Shown in pieces: positions 1 through 5,962 of a stretch of 11,828 nucleotides of DNA. The number at the start of each line of letters is the position of its first letter. The stretch's first letter is position 1. Both the position numbers and the translations under genes were made by a program. The notes under the pieces are model-generated. The model did not search any database and was not told the origin of the DNA. It saw only the letters and a list, made by a program, of their open reading frames with translations. The stretch is from CAYICL01 sp964361885 (GTDB taxonomy: Bacteria > Patescibacteriota > Microgenomatia > UBA1400 > CG1-02-47-37), in NCBI GenBank assembly GCA_964361885.1, contig CAYICL010000023.1, forward strand, positions 1 to 11,828. The letters are read 5' to 3'.

Positions 1-9
1 CTTTGATAT

Positions 10-85
10 AGCGGGTGGGAGGTAAGTATCTCGTGAGGCTCATAATCTCACTTAACCTAGGAGCGTTACCTAGGACCCGCTACCA
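10..85 (+). tRNA. Atypical tRNA-like gene, anticodon CAT (initiator-Met-like), encoded CCA
   Basis: A complete cloverleaf can be drawn. The acceptor stem is 10-16/75-81 (AGCGGGT/ACCCGCT), the D stem 19-22/29-32 and the anticodon stem 34-38/46-50 with loop CTCATAA. The T stem is 56-60/70-74, the discriminator is A82 and CCA is encoded at 83-85. The backbone resembles bacterial initiator tRNA: it has a TGG-GAG run after the acceptor stem, an A-U pair at the position equivalent to 11-24, and loop CTCATAA. It lacks the three G-C pairs of the initiator anticodon stem. The D loop is only TAAGTA, without GG. The T loop is GAGCGTTAC, without TTC, and positions 8-9 are GG, not TA. Since every stem is intact, neutral decay is an unlikely explanation. 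It may be a divergent Met/fMet tRNA, a specialised tRNA-like RNA, or a recent pseudogene. Confidence 0.6.
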
Positions 86-95
86 AAATGGGGTA

Positions 96-145
96 TGGCA
101 GGAAACGAAATAAATTTGCAATGCAAATTTAAACGTTCCTAGCCA
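96..145. repeat. Imperfect inverted repeat with perfect 9-bp core hairpin
   Basis: The core 111-119/123-131 is TAAATTTGC, loop AAT, GCAAATTTA, a perfect palindromic hairpin. It is flanked by a second, imperfect arm pair, TGGCAGGAAACG (96-107) and CGTTCCTAGCCA (134-145). There is no T-run after it, so it is not a typical terminator. It lies between two CAT-anticodon tRNAs and could be a mobile palindromic unit or a processing signal. Confidence 0.7.
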
Positions 146-176
146 CGTTTAAATTACGAAGTAATTTATTACGTGG
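143..176. repeat. Second hairpin, abutting the tRNA 5' end
   Basis: Arms CCACGT (143-148) and ACGTGG (171-176) enclose AAATTAC (151-157), loop GAA, GTAATTT (161-167). The outer 3' arm takes in the first two bases of the following tRNA (175-176), so folding would compete with its acceptor stem. It shares three bases with the preceding hairpin, and its core has the same palindromic AAATT...AATTT design. Confidence 0.7.
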
Positions 177-247
177 CAGGGTAGCTCAGTTGGTGGAGCA
201 GTGGATTCATAAACCACAGGTCGTGGGTTCGATCCCCACCCCTGCTA
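175..247 (+). tRNA. tRNA with CAT anticodon (elongator Met or Ile2)
   Basis: This is a canonical 73-base cloverleaf without encoded CCA. The acceptor stem is 175-181/240-246 (with one G-T pair at 1-72) and positions 8-9 are TA. The D arm is GCTC/GAGC with GG in the loop, and the T arm is GTGGG, TTCGATC, CCCAC. The anticodon loop is TTCATAA, and the pair closing it is an A-A mismatch. The C11-G24 pair argues against initiator identity. CAT may be read as Met or, with lysidine at position 34, as Ile(AUA). The sequence alone does not settle which. Confidence 0.93.
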
Positions 248-251
248 CTTT

Positions 252-563
252 TTAAAGTTTTATAGCTTTAGTAGAGAGTTCGATTAATTTTTCCTGATTA
301 TCGTTTGGGGCGGTTTTATTGCGGGTAATTTTTTGGCAGGTTTGGCATTGGTGAAAGAGAATATATTTTCCTGATTTGATTTGCAAACCAATTGGTTTCA
401 TTAAGCCGCCGCAATTGGCGGACCGGTCGCCGGGGATGAGCTCATCAACATGTTTAGAGTAAAGGCAGATAGGGCAGTGGTTGGTGTAGCCGGTGCCGAT
501 GACTTTGGCGCCACAGTAGTCGCAGATAAAATTTTCCCGGACTTTAATAAAATGTTTAGGCAT
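252..563 (-). CDS. RNHCP domain zinc-binding protein
   Basis: The 103-residue product carries the signature of the RNHCP family: TNHCPICLYSKHVD at about residues 27-40, preceded by a CDYC knuckle (Cys14, Cys17). It is followed by CGGLMKPIG (Cys51 onward) and a second CQTC pair (Cys73, Cys76). This suggests one or two zinc ribbons. The family is small and widespread in bacteria; its role is not established, though nucleic-acid or translation-related functions are plausible. The length is full for the family. The gene converges on the CAT tRNA, its stop lying 5 bases from the tRNA end. It diverges from the leader-RNA promoter at 571-598. No Shine-Dalgarno sequence is visible before the ATG. The only other ATGs are downstream of the first zinc knuckle, so this start is preferred. 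Confidence 0.88.
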   Translation of the reverse strand: MPKHFIKVRENFICDYCGAKVIGTGYTNHCPICLYSKHVDELIPGDRSANCGGLMKPIGLQIKSGKYILFHQCQTCQKITRNKTAPNDNQEKLIELSTKAIKL

Positions 564-570
564 AAATAAA

Positions 571-598
571 TTGACTATTTCTATTTTAATGGTAAAAT
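571..598 (+). promoter_or_regulatory. Sigma-70 type promoter for the leader RNA
   Basis: The -35 box TTGACT (571-576), a 16-base spacer and the -10 box TAAAAT (593-598), with TGG just before it (extended -10), form the best two-element promoter upstream of the tRNA-Trp region. Transcription would start near 605, inside a noncoding, structured stretch. Confidence 0.75.
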
Positions 599-732
599 AC
601 TAATATTGAAAATTTAATTAAATCCGTTGATCCGAAAGGTTGGAATCGGGGAGGAGCGCAAAAGTATGCGCCGGAGGCGAAACCGTAAAAGACCGCAGCG
701 TATGTTGCCATAACAGGATAAAGTACGTGTCT

Positions 733-753
733 AACGAGGTTTACTCGTTTTTT
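733..753 (+). terminator. Intrinsic terminator 1 of the leader
   Basis: AACGAG (733-738), loop GTTTA, CTCGTT (744-749), running into a T-tract to 753. Its arms are the same hexamers as part of terminator 3, so alternative long-range pairing is possible. Confidence 0.75.
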
Positions 754-760
754 GACATAG

Positions 761-781
761 TCCCCGGCAGCGGGGATTTTT
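761..781 (+). terminator. Intrinsic terminator 2 of the leader
   Basis: TCCCCG (761-766), loop GCAG, CGGGGA (771-776), followed by five T (777-781). This is a perfect GC-rich six-pair stem and a classic Rho-independent terminator. Confidence 0.8.
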
Positions 782-795
782 GTTGGGAAAGAAGG

Positions 796-839
796 CTCTC
801 GTTTAGCCATTTATTGTTATGGTTGAACGAGGGTTTTTT
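796..839 (+). terminator. Intrinsic terminator 3, immediately before tRNA-Trp
   Basis: A 13-pair stem with wobble pairs (796-808/821-833) and a 12-base loop is followed by six T (834-839). The tRNA starts at 842. No good promoter fits between this hairpin and the tRNA. The loop has only weak -10-like bases (TATTGT, 812-817). Confidence 0.8.
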
Positions 840-841
840 GT

Positions 842-914
842 AGGGGTGTAGCTCAGTCGGTAGAGCGTCCGTCTCCAAAACGGAAGGTCATAGGTTCGAT
901 GCCTATCATCCCTG
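842..914 (+). tRNA. tRNA-Trp (CCA)
   Basis: Acceptor stem 842-848/907-913 (AGGGGTG/CATCCCT), TA at 849-850, D arm GCTC/GAGC with GG in the loop, anticodon stem TCCGT/ACGGA and loop CTCCAAA give anticodon CCA. The T arm is ATAGG, TTCGATG, CCTAT and the discriminator is G914. CCA is not fully encoded (CCT follows). A protein-coding ATG begins three bases later, and the downstream operon contains trpS, so this tRNA is probably co-transcribed with its own synthetase. Confidence 0.97.
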
Positions 915-917
915 CCT

Positions 918-1628
918 ATGATTAATACTAATCATCAACCAATTGCCATTTTAGGCGGGATGGGTCCCGACGCTTCTTGCCGGCTCTATCAATTAATGAT
1001 TGAGCTAGCCCGGAGTGAGTTTGGCGTGCGGGAAAATCATGAGTATCCGGAAATTGTGATTGATTCTGTGCCGGTGCCGGAGTTTTTTTCTAATACCCAG
1101 AAAGCCGAAGAGGCCGCGTTTATGTTAAAAGATCGGGTGAGAAAGTTAAATTATTTGCAGCCGAGTTGTTTCGGTTTAGCCTGCAATACTGCCCACACGA
1201 TTTTGGTGGATTTGGAGCAGGAAACTACGGTACCGTTTGTGTCGATTCCCAATGAAACAGCCAAAGAAGTTAAAAAGAGAGGTTATGCCAAAGTCGGTTT
1301 GCTGGCGGCGCCGACGACGATTTTTGCCGGAGTTTACCAGACAGAGTTTTTAGATAAAAATATTGAAGTAGTTTTGCCGGACAATGGCTATATTGAAGAA
1401 TTGGGAGAAATAATCGGTCAGATAATTGCCGGTGACTTTAAGCAAACAAAAGAAAAACTGTTAAAAATTGCTGACAGCTTAAAAAAGAAAAAAATTGAGG
1501 CTTTAATTTTGGGTTGTACGGAATTGCCGTTGGTATTTCCCAAAAATTATTCGTTGCCCGTCTTAAACACATTAGAAATACTAGGAAGAAGTTTATTAAA
1601 CAGGTATTATAGAAAGGCAGAGATATGA
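918..1628 (+). CDS. Aspartate/glutamate racemase family protein
   Basis: This cofactor-independent amino-acid racemase family protein (236 aa, normal length) has GGMGP near the N-terminus (13-17). It has two catalytic-type cysteines in ACNTAH (Cys89) and LGCTELPL (Cys200). These are the two thiols that exchange the alpha proton. The GGMGP form is more typical of aspartate racemase-like members than of MurI, but substrate cannot be fixed from sequence. The product could be D-Asp or D-Glu for peptidoglycan. The ATG lies three bases after tRNA-Trp, with no ribosome-binding site. After tRNA 3' processing the mRNA would start almost at the ATG. The next Met is inside GGMGP, so this start is right. 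The stop overlaps trpS by ATGA. Confidence 0.9.
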   Translation: MINTNHQPIAILGGMGPDASCRLYQLMIELARSEFGVRENHEYPEIVIDSVPVPEFFSNTQKAEEAAFMLKDRVRKLNYLQPSCFGLACNTAHTILVDLEQETTVPFVSIPNETAKEVKKRGYAKVGLLAAPTTIFAGVYQTEFLDKNIEVVLPDNGYIEELGEIIGQIIAGDFKQTKEKLLKIADSLKKKKIEALILGCTELPLVFPKNYSLPVLNTLEILGRSLLNRYYRKAEI

Positions 1629-2671
1629 AAACTAAATATTCTATTTTGACCGGGATTACTCCGTCAGGCAGTGGGGAGATTCATATTGGCAATTATTTTG
1701 GAGCCGTAGCCCCGTTTCTGGAATTACAGAAAAAAGCGGACAAGGTTTACTTTTTTATTGCCGATTTACATGCTTTAACCACGGTTCAGGATAGGCAGCA
1801 GCTGCAGGAAAATGTGGAAAATCAAGTTTTGTCTTATTTAGCCTGTGGTTTAGATCCGGAAAAAGTGATTTTTTACCGGCAGTCGGATATCGGCTTACAT
1901 CCGGAATTACAAACAATTTTAAATAACGTGATACCTTTGGGGCTGATTAAACGGTGTCATGCTTACAAGGATAAGCTGGAGAAAGAGGTTAAAGAAGAAC
2001 AGATAAATATGGGTTTGTTTAATTATCCGATTTTGATGGCGGCGGATATTTTATTGTATGATGCGGATTTTGTGCCGGTGGGTGATGATCAAAGACAACA
2101 CATTGAAATCACCAGAGATATTGCCGGTTATTTTAATAAAACCTATGGTCAAACTTTCAAGCTGCCCCAGATATTTAATATTAAAGAAACGGCCCGGCTG
2201 GTGGGGACTGACGGAAAAAGAAAAATGAGCAAGAGTTTAAATAATTATATTGCTGTGTTTGAAAGTGAAGAGGTGGTTAAAAAGCAAATCAGGAGTTGCT
2301 TTACCGACCCAAAAAGACTGAAACCGACTGATCCGGGCAGGGTCGAGGGTAACCCGGTGTTTATTTACCATGATTTAATTAATCAAAATAAGAGAGAAGT
2401 GGCAGAGTTGAAGGAGCGGTATCGAGCCGGGAAGGTCGGGGATGTGGAAGTCAAGGAAAAGCTGTTTAAGGCTTTAATGAAGAGGTTTGCTAAAGAAAGG
2501 CAGGCATATCAAGTATTAAAAGCAGAACCGGAAAAGATCAAGGAGATTTTACAAAAAGGAGCCAAGCAGGCGCGGGAGCAGGCAGAGAAAAAGATGATGC
2601 TGGTGAGAGAAAAAATTGGCATTACTAACAAATATTCATTTTTTAGATATGACAGATACAATTACGATTGA
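1625..2671 (+). CDS. trpS: Tryptophanyl-tRNA synthetase
   Basis: This class I aminoacyl-tRNA synthetase joins Trp to tRNA-Trp using ATP in the cytoplasm. The class signatures are clear: the HIGH-type motif reads HIGN (20-23, in SGSGEIHIGNYFG) and the KMSKS loop is at 200-204. TrpRS hallmarks such as ADLHALT (47-53), MAADILLYDAD (138-148) and PVGDDQRQH (151-159) are also present. At 348 aa it is near the family's normal length of about 330-340. The last 15 residues after VREKIG are unlike the usual ending and overlap the next remnant gene. The start overlaps the racemase stop (ATGA), implying translational coupling. tRNA-Trp lies at the head of the same unit. Confidence 0.97.
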   Translation: MKTKYSILTGITPSGSGEIHIGNYFGAVAPFLELQKKADKVYFFIADLHALTTVQDRQQLQENVENQVLSYLACGLDPEKVIFYRQSDIGLHPELQTILNNVIPLGLIKRCHAYKDKLEKEVKEEQINMGLFNYPILMAADILLYDADFVPVGDDQRQHIEITRDIAGYFNKTYGQTFKLPQIFNIKETARLVGTDGKRKMSKSLNNYIAVFESEEVVKKQIRSCFTDPKRLKPTDPGRVEGNPVFIYHDLINQNKREVAELKERYRAGKVGDVEVKEKLFKALMKRFAKERQAYQVLKAEPEKIKEILQKGAKQAREQAEKKMMLVREKIGITNKYSFFRYDRYNYD

Positions 2672-2750
2672 CGATCTTGCCAAGATTGAGATTAGCGTCG
2701 GCAAAGTGGTGAGAGCCGCGGGGATGCCGGTGGGGGCGAAAGTCAGATAA
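2649..2750 (+). pseudogene. Remnant of a tRNA-binding domain protein (MetRS beta-like), middle deleted
   Basis: A 33-codon frame starts with ATG inside the end of trpS. Its first ~22 residues (MTDTITIDDLAKIEI, then SVGKVVRA) match the start of the OB-fold tRNA-binding protein found as the MetRS C-terminal domain, its beta subunit or CsaA. Its last residues (MPVGAKVR, then stop) resemble how such proteins end. The family is about 110 aa, so roughly 75 central residues seem missing, with the frame kept. No known fold would survive. I infer an internal deletion. An independently evolved short peptide is less likely. Confidence 0.6.
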
Positions 2751-2752
2751 GG

Positions 2753-2758
2753 TATAAT
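2753..2758 (+). promoter_or_regulatory. -10 box for the 2765 gene (leaderless type)
   Basis: A perfect TATAAT lies six bases before the ATG at 2765. Transcription starting about 7 bases after the box would begin at the start codon itself. No -35 consensus and no Shine-Dalgarno sequence are visible. Confidence 0.65.
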
Positions 2759-2764
2759 TACTCA

Positions 2765-3727
2765 ATGACTGTTGACAAGACCGGAATTAATCCATGGGAA
2801 CAACGATGGGATAGGGTAGAGCCGGAGGGTTATATTCGCTCGGTAGTTTACGACGCGCTCCATTTTGATCCAACCAAGGATGCTTTTCCGCCCACTAGAA
2901 ATCCTGCTCTTTTGGGAGCGTTGGAAGAAGCCGAAAAACACTTTCCCGACGGAAAGGAACGGTTAGTAGCCGGAATTTTCGGCGAGCTCGATCAGGTGGC
3001 AGAGCGGATGAGGCAGAATAAAACAGTGATTGAAACACTAAGTTTTGGTGAGAGAATGTGGCCCAGCGCTCCGGTTTGGCTCATGTTAACTCAAGAAACA
3101 AAGAGTCGGGGTTTATGGTGGAATGAGCGGGCGAGGACTATTTTGAGGAATGAGGGTATTGAGGGGTTGATTAATGACCCAGCTTCAATCTGTTTAGCTT
3201 TGGGAACAGGACAATGGTTGGACGCGGGCCATTTAACAATAGAACCTAGATTTGTAGGTGACAGTTTAGAGCCAGCCAGGGAACGCGGAATCGATTTGTA
3301 TCAAAGATTTGGTTTAAAAAAAGAAGATTTTGTCTTTTTCCCGCACATAAAACATAAACCTGGTTTTTATAACGAAACTTACTCTCATTTATTATTCGGT
3401 TCATCACTGACGCAGGATGCTTGGCTGAAATCATACCGTCTGGTTTACGAATTGATGAAGGTGAACAAACAGAAGGCTTTATTGATACCCGATACCTGGT
3501 TTTATGACCCATATTTGCCGGAGGTCGATCCTAAATTCGACTGGGTTGGTAAAACGGCGGAAAAAATTGTAGTTTTGGGAGAGGCCAGGGAGTTTTACCC
3601 AATTCAACTGGAATTTGCTCTTAGCCAAAGTGAAAGAAGAAGACAGTTATATAGCCAAGGGAAATACCAACCAAGAGTGGCTGCGGCTTTTACATCGTTT
3701 GGTTATTTACAAAGGATGGTTAAGTAA
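2765..3727 (+). CDS. Unrecognised 320-aa protein
   Basis: I do not recognise the family. The product is soluble-looking (no membrane segment or signal peptide) and rich in aromatic residues, with Trp in WWNERA (118-123), GQWLDAGH (149-156) and DTWFYDPYLP (243-252). It is mixed in charge and ends in a basic segment. Several motifs look conserved in style (HIKHKPGFYNETYSHLLFG at 194-212; FGERMWPSAPVW at 94-105), which suggests a structured enzyme-like fold, but no catalytic signature can be named. It has its own TATAAT six bases before the ATG and is followed 22 bases later by ftsH with a separate -10 box. The reading frame is long and codon use matches its neighbours, so it is a real gene. No function is proposed. 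Confidence 0.85.
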   Translation: MTVDKTGINPWEQRWDRVEPEGYIRSVVYDALHFDPTKDAFPPTRNPALLGALEEAEKHFPDGKERLVAGIFGELDQVAERMRQNKTVIETLSFGERMWPSAPVWLMLTQETKSRGLWWNERARTILRNEGIEGLINDPASICLALGTGQWLDAGHLTIEPRFVGDSLEPARERGIDLYQRFGLKKEDFVFFPHIKHKPGFYNETYSHLLFGSSLTQDAWLKSYRLVYELMKVNKQKALLIPDTWFYDPYLPEVDPKFDWVGKTAEKIVVLGEAREFYPIQLEFALSQSERRRQLYSQGKYQPRVAAAFTSFGYLQRMVK

Positions 3728-3731
3728 TCTG

Positions 3732-3740
3732 TGGTAAAAT
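3732..3740 (+). promoter_or_regulatory. Extended -10 promoter for ftsH
   Basis: TGG-TAAAAT sits nine bases before the ftsH ATG (3750), with no clear -35 box and no Shine-Dalgarno sequence. The transcript would have a leader of only a few bases. Confidence 0.6.
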
Positions 3741-3749
3741 CAGATTAAG

Positions 3750-5651
3750 ATGAGAGAGAAGAAACAAGACAAAAATCCTAAACAAAAGGAAGTGGAAAAG
3801 TTAAAGCAGGCTTTGGAGCAGAAGACAGGCGGCAAGGTGAGGCTGCTGGAGCTAAAGTTTAATCCGAAACGGATGGTGATTTGGCTGGTGGTGTTGTTTT
3901 TGGTCTTGCCGTTTTTTCTGTCTTTAATGGCTGGGCCATTGCCGGTGGGGAAAGTGGGAATGAGCCAGCTTCTGACCGACATTAAGGCGGGTAAAGTGGA
4001 GAGTATTGAAGTAGAAGAGGAAAAAATCCTGATTAAGTATAAGGATCAGGCGGGAGTGATTGAGTCAAGAAAAGAAGCCCAGGAGAGTTTTGTGGAGATT
4101 TTAGACCGGGCAGGGATTGATCCGACCACGGTTAAGTTTGAGAATAAAGACACTTCGGCGACTAAAGCCTGGTCAAATATTTTGGAGATTTTACTGCCGG
4201 TAGTATTAACAGGACTAATCTTTTTGTTCATTTTTAGACAAGCCAGGGGTTCCCAAGACGGATTGTTTAGCTTTGGCAGATCAAAAGCTAAACTTTTCAT
4301 GAAAGGCAAGCAGGATGTCAGTTTTAAAGACGTGGCCGGGGTGGATGAAGCTAAAGAAGAGTTGGCAGAGATAGTGGATTTTTTAAAGCATCCGAGAAAA
4401 TACAAAGCCATGGGAGCCAGAACACCTAAAGGGGTGATTTTGTTGGGTCCTAGTGGAGTCGGTAAAACGCTTTTGGCAAGGGCAGTGGCTGGTGAAGCCG
4501 GAGTGACCTTTTTTTCCATGGCCGGCAGCGAGTTTATGGAAATGTTGGTAGGTGTGGGCGCTTCAAGAGTGCGTGACCTTTTTGATAATGCCAAAAAGAA
4601 GGCGCCGGCAATTATTTTTATTGATGAAATTGACGCCATCGGCCGGCAGAGATCGCGGGCTTTGACCGGCGGGCATGATGAAAGAGAGCAAACTTTAAAT
4701 CAGATTTTGGTGGAGATGGACGGATTTACACCCAATGACCAGGTGATTGTAATGGCAGCGACTAACCGGGGAGATTTGCTGGATCCGGCGTTAATCAGAC
4801 CGGGCCGGTTTGACAGGCGGATTGTTTTAGACATGCCGGATATTGAAGACAGAAAGAGAATTACGGCGATTCATGCCCAAGGCAAACCGTTTGAGAAAAA
4901 CGTGGATTGGGACAAGATAGCCAAAAGAACAGTTGGGTTTTCCGGCGCGGATATTGAGAATATGCTGAATGAGGCGGCGATTCTGGCTGCCAGGGAAGAC
5001 AAAAAAGCCATAGATATGAAGGGTTTGGAAGAAGCGGCTTTAAAGGTGAAGTTAGGACCGGAGAAAAAATTAAAACAAACAAAGGATGATTTAAGGATGA
5101 CGGCTTATCATGAGGCAGGTCATGCAGTAGTGACCTACTTTTTAAAAGACATGGATCCGGTGCATCGGATCAGTATTGTGTCCAGAGGCGGGTCTTTAGG
5201 GCATACTTTAATCCCACCCAAAACCGACAGATACACAGAAACCAGGTCGCATTTAGTGGCTCAGATTACTTCTCTTTTGGGCGGTAGAACAGCGGAAAAC
5301 CTGATTTTTAAAGAGTTGACGGGCGGAGCAGCCAGTGATATCTCCAGGGCGACAGAATTGGCCAGAGCCATGGTTTTAAAGATGGGGATGAGCGAGTTGG
5401 GGCCAATTAATTATGGACCGAAAACAGACTTTTCAGATATGGGAATAAATTGGTTCGAGCCGGAACAGATATCCGAATCAATGCGGTCAAAAATAGACGA
5501 AGAGGTGAAAAAGATTGTGGACAAGGGCAGCCAAAAGGCCAATGAAATATTGGTGAAACACAAAGATAAACTGGATTTGGTCGCTAAAGAGCTGCTGGTT
5601 AGAGAAACTTTGGAGTCAGAGGAGTTTGAGGCATTGATGAAAAAGGCTTGA
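3750..5651 (+). CDS. ftsH: ATP-dependent zinc metalloprotease FtsH
   Basis: This membrane-anchored AAA+ protease forms a hexamer that pulls out and degrades membrane and short-lived cytosolic proteins. Domains in order: a charged N-terminus; membrane segment about 43-61; an extracytoplasmic domain about 62-143; a second membrane segment about 144-162; the AAA+ module; the M41 peptidase. Walker A is GPSGVGKT (233-240), where GPPGTGKT is usual. Walker B is IIFIDEIDAIG (288-298), and the second region of homology with arginine fingers is about 339-356. The zinc site is HEAGH (454-458) and Asp530 is the likely third ligand. The 633-aa length is normal. There is no Shine-Dalgarno sequence; an extended -10 lies 9 bases upstream. 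The next gene's -35 box overlaps its stop codon. Confidence 0.98.
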   Translation: MREKKQDKNPKQKEVEKLKQALEQKTGGKVRLLELKFNPKRMVIWLVVLFLVLPFFLSLMAGPLPVGKVGMSQLLTDIKAGKVESIEVEEEKILIKYKDQAGVIESRKEAQESFVEILDRAGIDPTTVKFENKDTSATKAWSNILEILLPVVLTGLIFLFIFRQARGSQDGLFSFGRSKAKLFMKGKQDVSFKDVAGVDEAKEELAEIVDFLKHPRKYKAMGARTPKGVILLGPSGVGKTLLARAVAGEAGVTFFSMAGSEFMEMLVGVGASRVRDLFDNAKKKAPAIIFIDEIDAIGRQRSRALTGGHDEREQTLNQILVEMDGFTPNDQVIVMAATNRGDLLDPALIRPGRFDRRIVLDMPDIEDRKRITAIHAQGKPFEKNVDWDKIAKRTVGFSGADIENMLNEAAILAAREDKKAIDMKGLEEAALKVKLGPEKKLKQTKDDLRMTAYHEAGHAVVTYFLKDMDPVHRISIVSRGGSLGHTLIPPKTDRYTETRSHLVAQITSLLGGRTAENLIFKELTGGAASDISRATELARAMVLKMGMSELGPINYGPKTDFSDMGINWFEPEQISESMRSKIDEEVKKIVDKGSQKANEILVKHKDKLDLVAKELLVRETLESEEFEALMKKA

Positions 5652-5675
5652 AAGACACCAGCTTTAGTATATAAT
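5648..5675 (+). promoter_or_regulatory. Sigma-70 type promoter for the 68-aa gene
   Basis: TTGAAA (5648-5653), a 16-base spacer and TATAAT (5670-5675) give the strongest two-element protein-gene promoter in the window. The -35 overlaps the ftsH stop codon. Start near 5682. Confidence 0.75.
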
Positions 5676-5684
5676 TCTTAATAT

Positions 5685-5690
5685 AGGAGG
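5685..5690 (+). promoter_or_regulatory. Strong Shine-Dalgarno sequence
   Basis: AGGAGG lies five bases before the ATG at 5696. It is the only full consensus ribosome-binding site in front of a gene here, where most genes have none. Confidence 0.85.
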
Positions 5691-5695
5691 CAAAA

Positions 5696-5902
5696 ATGAC
5701 GGAAATCAAGATTAACGAGGAGCAACCTTGGAACACGCCGGTTGATATTGCCAATATGACACCGGAGGAGCAAAAAAAAGTATTTACAGAATTAGGTCAG
5801 AAGGCAAAGATTGCAAGACGAGAAGCGCCAGTGGCTGGTTCAGGTTTGGGTGGAACGGTGCTTCAGAGGAGAAGAGGAGCAACAATAAGAAGAGGGAGAT
5901 AG
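5696..5902 (+). CDS. Small basic protein of unknown function
   Basis: The 68-residue product has an acidic/neutral first half containing NMTPEEQKKVFTELGQKAK (20-38), which could form a helix, then a Gly-rich stretch. It ends in an arginine-rich tail (QRRRGATIRRGR, 57-68) like those of nucleic-acid or ribosome-binding proteins. No family is recognised and there is no membrane segment or zinc motif. The gene has the best promoter and Shine-Dalgarno sequence in the window and its own hairpin downstream, so it is probably a highly expressed single-gene unit. RNA or DNA binding is an inference from the tail alone. Confidence 0.8.
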   Translation: MTEIKINEEQPWNTPVDIANMTPEEQKKVFTELGQKAKIARREAPVAGSGLGGTVLQRRRGATIRRGR

Positions 5903-5931
5903 ACTGGCAAGTAAGAAATTTAAATTATTTA

Positions 5932-5954
5932 TAACTGCCTGTTAAGGGCGGTTA
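5932..5954 (+). terminator. Terminator-like hairpin after the 68-aa gene
   Basis: TAACTGCC (5932-5939), a seven-base loop and GGCGGTTA (5947-5954) form an eight-pair stem with one G-T pair. The following bases (TTGTATAT) are T-rich but interrupted, so termination may be partial. The ATG of the next gene is only 8 bases after the stem. Confidence 0.6.
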
Positions 5955-5962
5955 TTGTATAT

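Larger units (their letters stand above)
605..781 (+). ncRNA. Unclassified structured RNA or leader upstream of tRNA-Trp
   Basis: Between the 571-598 promoter and the terminator cluster there is no convincing ORF. The sequence is GC-richer than its flanks and has self-complementary segments, for example GCGC at 656-659 pairing with GCGC at 668-671. It contains purine-rich loops such as GGAGGCGAAACC and ends in hairpins with T-runs. I compared it by eye with SRP RNA, RNase P RNA, tmRNA, T-box leaders and common riboswitches and found no match to their conserved cores. It may be a small stand-alone RNA, or a leader controlling read-through into tRNA-Trp, the racemase and trpS. The 3' end is uncertain: 753, 781 and 839 are all possible. 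Confidence 0.45.

Noticed and set aside
605..781. Known riboswitch, T-box, SRP RNA or tmRNA
   Set aside because: None of the conserved cores I know (for example TGGNACCGCG of T-boxes, GGAAGGAAGCAGC-like SRP tip, TTC-containing tmRNA end) is present, so no family name is given.
640..843. 67-codon ORF through the leader region
   Set aside because: It runs through hairpin terminators and into tRNA-Trp, has no Shine-Dalgarno sequence and no protein-like pattern. The region is better explained as RNA.
2649..2671. trpS C-terminal extension as a frameshift
   Set aside because: Only about 15 residues follow VREKIG, and TrpRS tails vary, so no frameshift is needed to explain it.
4046..4639. 197-aa ORF antisense to ftsH
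   Set aside because: It is a shadow of the ftsH coding frame with no start signals and no family features.
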